Below are positions 57,365 to 64,000 of a stretch of DNA of 64,000 nucleotides, piece by piece (positions within the stretch are counted from its first letter, which is position 1; each line of letters opens with the position of its first letter). Origin of the DNA: Microlunatus flavus (GTDB lineage Bacteria > Actinomycetota > Actinomycetes > Propionibacteriales > Propionibacteriaceae); assembly GCF_900110855.1 (NCBI RefSeq), contig NZ_FOFA01000002.1, forward strand, positions 310,001-374,000, read 5' to 3'. The notes under the pieces were generated by a model. It made no database searches. It was not told the origin of the DNA and saw only the letters and a program-made list of their open reading frames with translations. The position numbers and the translations under genes were made by a program.

Positions 57365-58825
57365 GTGCCCAGCACCGTCGAGCAGCTCAGCCCCACGCGG
57401 GTCAAGATCACCGTCGAGGTCCCGTTCACCGACCTCAAGCCCAGCCTGGACAAGGCGTACGCCGACATCGCGCGCTCGATCAACGTCCCCGGCTTCCGCA
57501 AGGGCAAGGTGCCCCCCATGGTCATCGACCAGCGCTTCGGGCGCGGCGTGGTCATCCAGGAGGCCTTCAACGACTCCTGGTCGCGCTTCTACGGCGAGGC
57601 CGTCACCGAGAACGCCCTGACGCCCCTGGCCCAGCCCGAGGTCGAGGTCACCAAGCTCGAGGACGGCGACCTCATCGAGTTCACCGCCGAGGTCGACGTC
57701 CGCCCCGACTTCGAGGTGCCGGACCCCTCCCAGATCTCGGTCCAGGTCGACGCGCTCGAGGTGCCGGACACCCTGGTCGACGAGCAGCTCGACGTGCTGC
57801 GCCGCCGCTTCGGCAGCCGTACGACGGTCGAGCGCGGCGCCGAGGACGGTGACCTCGTCACCCTCAGCCTGGTCGCCAGCAACGACGGCGAGGCGCTGCC
57901 GGACGGCAGCGCGACCGACGTCGAGTACACCCTCGGCTCCGGCCAGATGCTCGACGGGCTCGACGAGGCCGTGACCGGCCTGTCGGCCGGCGGCTCGGCC
58001 ACGTTCCGCTCCACCCTGGTCGGCGGTCCGCTCAAGGACGAGGAGGCCGACATCGAGGTGACGGTCTCCAAGGTGCAGAGCCAGGAGCTGCCCGAGGTCG
58101 ACGACGACTTCGCCCAGGAGGCGTCCGAGTTCGACACCATCGACGAGCTGCGCGCCAGCATCGCCACGATGGCCACGAACGCCGCGCGCCTGGAGCAGGC
58201 CACGCAGGCCCGCGACGCCGTCCTCGAGGCGCTCGTCGACTCGATCGACGTGGCCGTGCCCGAGAACCTGCTCGAGTCCGAGCTCCAGGGCCGTCGCCAG
58301 CAGATCACCGGCCAGCTCGCGCAGGCCGGGCTCACCCTCGAGCAGTACCTCGCCGACAGCGAGGACAGCCAGACCGAGGAGGAGTTCTGGGCCGACGTCG
58401 AGCGCCGCGCGACGCAGTCGCTCAAGGCGCAGATGGTCCTCGACAAGATCGCCGAGGGCTCCGAGATCGGTGTCGACCAGAACGACCTGACCCAGCACAT
58501 CCTGCGCCGCGCCCAGGCCGAGGGCACCGCCCCGCAGCAGATCGCGGAGCACCTGCAGGAGCACCCGCACCACATCGAGGAGTACATGGTCGAGATCCGG
58601 CGCGGCAAGGCGCTGGCCTCGGTCGTCGAGGCCGCCACGGTGACCGACTCGAACGGTGACCGCGTCGACCTCGCCTCGGTCCGCGAGGACGGCTCGCTCG
58701 GCACGCCCGAGGACGACGCCCAGGACGCCGCCGTGGAGGCGGCCCTGCAGTCCGCCGCTCAGGAGGCCGCCGACCCGCAGGAGCAGGGCGAGCAGCAGGA
58801 CGAGCAGGAGCAGCAGCAGTCCTGA
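57365..58825 (+). CDS. tig: Trigger factor
   Basis: A 486-residue ribosome-bound chaperone. The ribosome-binding signature is GFRKGKVPP; a PPIase (FKBP-like) domain (VTLSLVASNDGEALPDGSATDVEYTLGS) follows and a helical C-terminal region. The tail is Gln/Glu-rich (EQGEQQDEQEQQQS), typical of actinobacterial Tig. GTG with AGGAG about eleven bases upstream. Together with the clp genes downstream it forms a protein-quality locus. Confidence 0.97.
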   Translation: MPSTVEQLSPTRVKITVEVPFTDLKPSLDKAYADIARSINVPGFRKGKVPPMVIDQRFGRGVVIQEAFNDSWSRFYGEAVTENALTPLAQPEVEVTKLEDGDLIEFTAEVDVRPDFEVPDPSQISVQVDALEVPDTLVDEQLDVLRRRFGSRTTVERGAEDGDLVTLSLVASNDGEALPDGSATDVEYTLGSGQMLDGLDEAVTGLSAGGSATFRSTLVGGPLKDEEADIEVTVSKVQSQELPEVDDDFAQEASEFDTIDELRASIATMATNAARLEQATQARDAVLEALVDSIDVAVPENLLESELQGRRQQITGQLAQAGLTLEQYLADSEDSQTEEEFWADVERRATQSLKAQMVLDKIAEGSEIGVDQNDLTQHILRRAQAEGTAPQQIAEHLQEHPHHIEEYMVEIRRGKALASVVEAATVTDSNGDRVDLASVREDGSLGTPEDDAQDAAVEAALQSAAQEAADPQEQGEQQDEQEQQQS

Positions 58826-58888
58826 AGCCGGTCCGCCCGGCGCGGCAGGGCAGACCTTGACGCAAGTCTGAGAGGTCGTTGAGCCGAT

Positions 58889-58905
58889 GTCGCGCTTGGC
58901 GCGGC
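58889..58905 (+). promoter_or_regulatory. Possible ClgR-like site before clpP1
   Basis: CGCGC-TTG-GCGCG at 58891-58903 contains CGC-N5-GCG, resembling the operator half-sites of ClgR, the actinobacterial activator of clp genes. It lies in the tig-clpP1 gap (58826-59112). GC-rich sequence makes such matches common, so weight is low. Confidence 0.3.
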
Positions 58906-59112
58906 ACACTGGTGTGGCCCAGGCGCGACGGTCGGGGAGCGGCTCGGGGGAGCACCACCGTTCGTCGTCGCACGGGTGCCGAGGGCGGTTCCGGTCAGCA
59001 GACCGGGCCGCCCTCCGGCCTTCTCGGGAGGGTGCCTCCGCCCACTGCGCCCAAAGCGAACACCCGTGCAGGCCCACCCGAAACGTCGGTGCCGCCGGGT
59101 AGGTTCGGCTCC

Positions 59113-59757
59113 GTGAACGCCTCCTTCGACGGACCCCGCTCCGCGGTCGACATCCCCCGGGCTGCGGCCCGCGGCGGCATCGGGCTTGACGACAACGTCT
59201 ACCAGTCGCTCCTGGCCAACCGGATCATCTTCCTCGGCTCCGAGGTGCGCGACGAGAACGCGAACGCGATCTGCGCGCAGATGCTCCTGCTGAACGCCGA
59301 GGACCCGCACAAGGACATCTACCTCTACATCAACTCCCCGGGCGGCTCCGTCGACTCGGGCATGGCGATCTACGACACGATGAACTGGATCTCCAACGAC
59401 GTCGCGACCGTGGCCATGGGCCTCGCGGCCTCGATGGGGCAGTTCCTGCTCTGCGCCGGCACCAAGGGCAAGCGCTACGCCCTGCCGCACAGCCGGATCA
59501 TGATGCACCAGCCGTCCGGCGGCCTCGGCGGCACCGCGAGCGACATCCGGATCCAGGCCGAGCAGTCGCTGCACATCAAGAACGTCATGCAGAAGCTGAT
59601 CGCCGAGCACACCGGCCAGACGCTGGCGCAGATCGAGGCCGACTCCGACCGCGACCGCTGGTTCACCGCGGAGGAGGCGCTGGCGTACGGGCAGATCGAC
59701 CGCGTGTACGCCTCGGCCGCGCAGATCCCCGACGCCGCCGACGCGCCCAACTCCTGA
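59113..59757 (+). CDS. clpP1: ATP-dependent Clp protease subunit ClpP1
   Basis: A 214-residue serine peptidase. The catalytic serine is in GLAASMGQF and the His in IMMHQPSGG; the Asp follows near the C-terminus. The active-site layout and the [11 protein letters not shown] and [10 protein letters not shown] segments match ClpP. The GTG at 59113 is chosen; the longer upstream frame is low complexity. Forms mixed ClpP1P2 chambers with the next gene. Confidence 0.93.
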   Translation: MNASFDGPRSAVDIPRAAARGGIGLDDNVYQSLLANRIIFLGSEVRDENANAICAQMLLLNAEDPHKDIYLYINSPGGSVDSGMAIYDTMNWISNDVATVAMGLAASMGQFLLCAGTKGKRYALPHSRIMMHQPSGGLGGTASDIRIQAEQSLHIKNVMQKLIAEHTGQTLAQIEADSDRDRWFTAEEALAYGQIDRVYASAAQIPDAADAPNS

Positions 59758-59785
59758 CCGCCCCGCCACGAACGAAGGAACACCG

Positions 59786-60442
59786 ATGAGCCAGAAGTTC
59801 GGCGCGCCGTTCGCCGAGGGGCAGCCGTTCGCCCCGCAGATGGACTACTACATCCCGCAGTGGGAGGAGCGCACGTCCTACGGGATGCGGCGCATCGACC
59901 CCTACACCAAGCTGTTCGAGGACCGCATCATCTTCCTCGGCACCCCGATCAGCGACGAGATCGCGAACGCCGTGATGGCCCAGCTGCTCTGCCTGCAGCA
60001 GATGGACGCCGACCGCGACATCGAGATCTACATCAACAGCCCCGGCGGCTCGTTCACCGCGCTGACGGCGATCTACGACACGATGCGCTACATCAAGCCC
60101 GACGTCCGCACGGTCTGCCTGGGCCAGGCGGCCTCGGCGGCGGCGGTCATCCTCGCGGCCGGCACCAAGGGCAAGCGGCTCGCGCTGCCGAACAGCCGGA
60201 TCCTCATCCACCAGCCGGCGACCGAGGGCGGCTACGGCCAGTCGTCCGACATCGAGATCCAGGCCCGCGAGATCCTCCGGATCCGCTCGCTCATGGAGGA
60301 GATGCTCTCCACCGACACGGGCAAGTCGACCGAGGACGTCAGCCGCGACATCGAGCGCGACAAGTACCTCACCGCCGAGCAGGCGCTCGAGTACGGCATC
60401 ATCGACGAGATCCTGACCTCGCTCAAGGCCGTCCCGGCCTGA
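59786..60442 (+). CDS. clpP2: ATP-dependent Clp protease subunit ClpP2
   Basis: A 218-residue ClpP with Ser in GQAASAAAV and His in ILIHQPATEGG. INSPGGSFTA and YDTMRYIKPD are typical of the second actinobacterial paralogue. ATG with GAAGGA upstream. Starts 28 bases after the clpP1 stop, likely one transcript. Confidence 0.96.
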   Translation: MSQKFGAPFAEGQPFAPQMDYYIPQWEERTSYGMRRIDPYTKLFEDRIIFLGTPISDEIANAVMAQLLCLQQMDADRDIEIYINSPGGSFTALTAIYDTMRYIKPDVRTVCLGQAASAAAVILAAGTKGKRLALPNSRILIHQPATEGGYGQSSDIEIQAREILRIRSLMEEMLSTDTGKSTEDVSRDIERDKYLTAEQALEYGIIDEILTSLKAVPA

Positions 60443-60519
60443 GCCGCGTCGTCCCCGGTCGCGCCTCGTGCGCGGCCGGGGCCAGGCGATTTCTCCCCCC
60501 ATCCGGACGGTCCGGGGCT

Positions 60520-60525
60520 TAGGGT
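60520..60525 (+). promoter_or_regulatory. Candidate -10 for clpX
   Basis: TAGGGT lies 67 bases before the clpX GTG in the 150-bp gap after clpP2. The -35 is unclear. Confidence 0.35.
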
Positions 60526-60592
60526 GTGGGGACCACGAACACCCCCGGACGGGCACGACTGTGCCACTGGTGCAGCGAAGTGAGGAGACGGC

Positions 60593-61882
<1,290 letters not shown>

Positions 61883-61912
61883 CCGCCTCCTCTCCTCTGC
61901 CGCACCTCAACC

Positions 61913-61973
61913 GGAAAGTGGTCACCCCGGGCCCCGATCGGAAGGTCGGACGGGCCCGGGCCGACCACTTTCC
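61913..61973. terminator. Hairpin after clpX with GGAAAGTGGTC stem
   Basis: Arms 61913-61934 and 61952-61973 match in 20 of 22 positions; the outermost 11 (GGAAAGTGGTC) are perfect. The element lies 31 bases after the clpX stop and overlaps the far end of the broken minus-strand gene. A related hairpin occurs about 1 kb on. Confidence 0.75.
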
Positions 61974-62890
61974 TGCTGGCTGAGTGCTCGTCGCCAGTGG
62001 CCCAGGGCTCGAGAGCGCCCGGGAGGGCGCAGCATCGAGCTGTTCAGCAGATCCTCCCAGCGACGTAGCCGGGCGGCGTCCCAGGACCGCCCCAGCAGCT
62101 CGTCGGTCTGGCGGATGATCGCCGCGCCCTCGTTCAGCAGGTGGCGGGAGGTGTAGCCGAACCGCTCCCAGCCGCTAGCGTCGAGCAGGCGCTAGCGCCG
62201 GAGGTCCGCGTCCTGCACCTCCGGCGTCCGGTGGTCGGAGCCGTTGTACTCGTGCAGCCGTCGGGTGCCGACCACGCTGAAGTCGGCGCGGGCGAGGAAT
62301 CTGCCGTCGTCGTCGTGCACCGGGTGCTGCGGTTCCACCGGGATGTCGGCGGCGCCGTGGAGGACCCGCATGATCGACTCCCAGGTCGACTCGCTGCGCT
62401 TGTCGAGCAGAGGGACGACCTCGCGCAGCAGCGGCGCACCCCGACGCCGTTGCCCGGCGACGATCGCGAGCTCCGTCGTCGTGACGTGCCCGAGGCGGAG
62501 AGCGGAGTCGCCGAGGACGACGAGGTCCAGGACGCCCAGGTCGCGGGTCGCCGCCAGGATCGTCTCGGCGGGAGTCGTGAGCCGGATCCCGTCGCGCAGC
62601 GTGAAGCCGAACGATCGCGGGTGCCGGCAGACCAGCAGGCCTGGACGGCGCGGTCGGGGGTCGCAGCGTCGCATCGCAGCGAAGACCGGGTGCGCCGGGC
62701 TGCTCGGGAGCCACCAGCCGTACTGCTCGGCAGCGGTCAGGTGGGTGAAGGCGGACGCCGCCGGCAGGACCAAGGACCAGGCGCGCAGCTCCCCGAGCCG
62801 GTCAGCGTCGTCGGCGGGTGGGGCCCACAGACCCCGCGAGACCGGTCGCCAGGCGGAGCCCGGAGCTCGGCCACGAACAGGAAGGTCCAC
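61922..62890 (-). pseudogene. AbiEi/VSR-endonuclease-like protein, interrupted by TAG
   Basis: Reading from GTG 62890, the N-terminal part (SRGLWAPPADDADRL, AASAFTHLTAAEQYGWWLP, DLVVLGDSALRLGH) and the VSR-like core (ADFSVVGTRRLHEYNGSDH) resemble common actinobacterial AbiEi/DUF559-type proteins. A TAG at 62192-62194 stops it at residue 232. The same frame stays open for about 90 more codons to TGA 61922 and still reads ASGWERFGYTSRHLLN and WDAARLRRW, the expected C-terminal region. So a single nonsense mutation has truncated a 322-residue gene. Family assignment is by eye. Confidence 0.7.
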
Positions 62891-62996
62891 CCCGGAGTCT
62901 GGTCGCGGGGTCCGCCTGGCGTGCCGCCCGCGGCACGGTCTGTGGACGACGAAGGGGTGAGCGCGCCTGTCCTGTTGACGACCGGCACCCGCTCTC

Positions 62997-63063
62997 CCCG
63001 GAAAGTGGTCGCGTGCAGCCCTGATCCAGCCGTTCCCGGGTTCGGGAGCGACCACTTTGCGGG
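62997..63063. repeat. Second hairpin with the same AAAGTGGTC stem
   Basis: Arms 62997-63012 and 63048-63063 match in 15 of 16 positions and contain GGAAAGTGGTCGC, as in the hairpin after clpX. It lies 39 bases downstream of the convergent gpx end and upstream of the broken gene, so it may terminate gpx or bracket the insert. Confidence 0.75.
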
Positions 63064-63102
63064 AAAGGTGAGAGCTCCGGGAGCTGGCCGCCTCAGTCGC
63101 CG

Positions 63103-63582
63103 TCAGGCGCGAAGGGCCTTCTCGATGTCGGGCTCGATCTTGTCCGGCGTGGTGGTGGGGGCGAAGCGGTCGATGACCTCGCCGTCGCGGCCGACGAGGA
63201 ACTTGGTGAAGTTCCACTTGATCGCGCCGCCGAGGAGGCCGGAACGTTCCTCCTTGAGCCAGCGGAACAGCGGGTGCGTGTCCTCGCCGTTGACGTCGAT
63301 CCGCGCGAACATCGGGAAGCTGACGCCGTAGTTCATCGTGCAGAACTCGGCGATCTCCTCCGCGGTGCCGGGCTCCTGGTGCGCGAACTGGTCGCAGGGG
63401 AAGCCGAGCACGACGAGGCCCTCGTCCTTGTGCTCCCGGTAGAGCTGCTCGAGCCCCTCGTACTGGGGCGTCAGACCGCACTTCGAGGCGGTGTTGACGA
63501 CGAGGACGACCTGGCCGTCGTACGACGACAGCGGGGTCTCGACGCCGGTGAGGGAGGTGGCGGTGAAGTCGGAGAGCGGCAC
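63103..63582 (-). CDS. Glutathione-peroxidase-family thiol peroxidase
   Basis: A 159-residue GPx-type peroxidase with cysteine at the active site (VVNTASKCGLTPQY), the Gln/Trp partners in the FPCDQF and KWNFTKF segments. In bacteria it uses thioredoxin and reduces hydroperoxides. GTG start at 63582. A long loop is absent, as expected for the monomeric type. Confidence 0.95.
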   Translation of the reverse strand: MPLSDFTATSLTGVETPLSSYDGQVVLVVNTASKCGLTPQYEGLEQLYREHKDEGLVVLGFPCDQFAHQEPGTAEEIAEFCTMNYGVSFPMFARIDVNGEDTHPLFRWLKEERSGLLGGAIKWNFTKFLVGRDGEVIDRFAPTTTPDKIEPDIEKALRA

Positions 63583-63633
63583 GCGCCGATCCTAGGCGGG
63601 AAGAAGTCACGGCCGACCCGACTTGTGCCAGAC

Positions 63634-64000
63634 ATGAAGAGCATCGTCTACCGCACCACCGGCGACCCGTCCGTCCTCGAGCTGGTCGAGCGTCCCGTGC
63701 CCCAGCCCGGCCCCGGCGAGGTCCGCGTGAACATCGCGGTCTCCGGCGTCAACCCCACCGACTGGAAGTCGCGCCGCGGTGCGCGACCGGGCGACGACCT
63801 GCCGTTCGCGGAGGTGACGCCCAACCAGGACGGCGCCGGGACGGTGGACGCCATCAGCCCCGAGGCGGCCGAGCTCAACCCGCAGCTCGAGGTGGGAGAC
63901 CGGGTGTGGATCTTCCTGTCCCAGCACCAGCGCCCGAGCGGCACCGCGCAGGAGTACGTCACCGTTCCGGTCGAGCACGTCGTGCGCCTGCCCGACGGCA
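63634..64000 (+). CDS. Zinc-type alcohol dehydrogenase/quinone oxidoreductase, partial
   Basis: The first 122 residues of an MDR-superfamily protein; the gene runs off the right edge. The opening MKSIVYRTTGDPSVLELVERP, the VSGVNPTDWKSRRG strand and VTPNQDGAGTVD (a substrate-site Asp-Gly) fit NADPH:quinone reductases. No structural-zinc Cys set is seen so far. Divergent from gpx. Confidence 0.85.
   Translation, partial: MKSIVYRTTGDPSVLELVERPVPQPGPGEVRVNIAVSGVNPTDWKSRRGARPGDDLPFAEVTPNQDGAGTVDAISPEAAELNPQLEVGDRVWIFLSQHQRPSGTAQEYVTVPVEHVVRLPDG

Noticed and set aside
58856-58878. TTGACG as -35 of clpP1
   Set aside because: No TANNNT at 16-19 bases; ambiguous in GC-rich DNA.

Overview
The window is a dense stretch of chromosome from a high-GC actinobacterium. 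Supporting evidence: G/C-ending codons throughout, many GTG starts, TGATG/GTGA stop-start overlaps, a paired clpP1-clpP2-clpX locus, a fused lysX (lysyl-PG synthase plus lysyl-tRNA synthetase), and a mycothiol-system gene set (pepN, an Rv2466c-like reductase, rpiB). A member of the Propionibacteriales (Nocardioides/Microlunatus-like) is my best guess. That is inference from gene content only; there is no rRNA or marker that fixes the genus.

Layout. 0.2-5.2 kb: ettA, then a divergent LacI / dioxygenase-SDR sugar-type module. 5.2-15.3 kb: a tandem repeat, a VOC protein with a divergent WYL regulator, a large FAD/Fe-S oxidoreductase with a MarR regulator, an acyl-CoA synthetase-thioesterase pair, and glbO. 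15.5-18 kb: OsmC, then a low-GC foreign membrane-protein gene next to a mechanosensitive channel gene that appears to lose its C-terminal domain at the junction. 18-27 kb: EamA transporter, pyrR-pyrB-pyrC with an aldo/keto reductase tail, DUF5130-like protein, alkA, pepN. 27-31 kb: Rv2466c-like reductase and rpiB, separated by an inserted divergent pair made of a YcaO protein and a motif-degenerate polysaccharide-deacetylase-like protein. 31-43 kb: unknown proteins, lysX with a coupled hydrolase, DUF503, a C26 peptidase, dinB, glgX. 43-53.6 kb: aldo/keto reductase, an NCS1 transporter with a C-terminal zinc-ribbon-like tail, and a cell-surface polysaccharide cluster (two GT2 enzymes, one fused to a methyltransferase; UDP-glucuronate decarboxylase-like enzyme; NodB deacetylase; Wzt/Wzm-type ABC exporter; galE). 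53.7-54.4 kb: tRNA-Pro(TGG), tRNA-Gly(TCC) and a broken HNH endonuclease gene. 55-62 kb: NfeD/flotillin pair, tig, clpP1, clpP2, clpX. 61.9-64 kb: an AbiEi/VSR-like gene broken by an in-frame TAG and bracketed by two look-alike hairpins, glutathione peroxidase, and a partial zinc-type oxidoreductase.

The points that deserve most attention are the YcaO/deacetylase-like pair placed inside an otherwise mycobacterium-like neighbourhood, the foreign low-GC gene with its damaged neighbour, the transporter-zinc ribbon fusion, the two broken nuclease-like genes, and several long intergenic palindromes. Most of the rest is ordinary housekeeping. No CRISPR array, rRNA operon, intact transposase, integrase or replication origin was seen.
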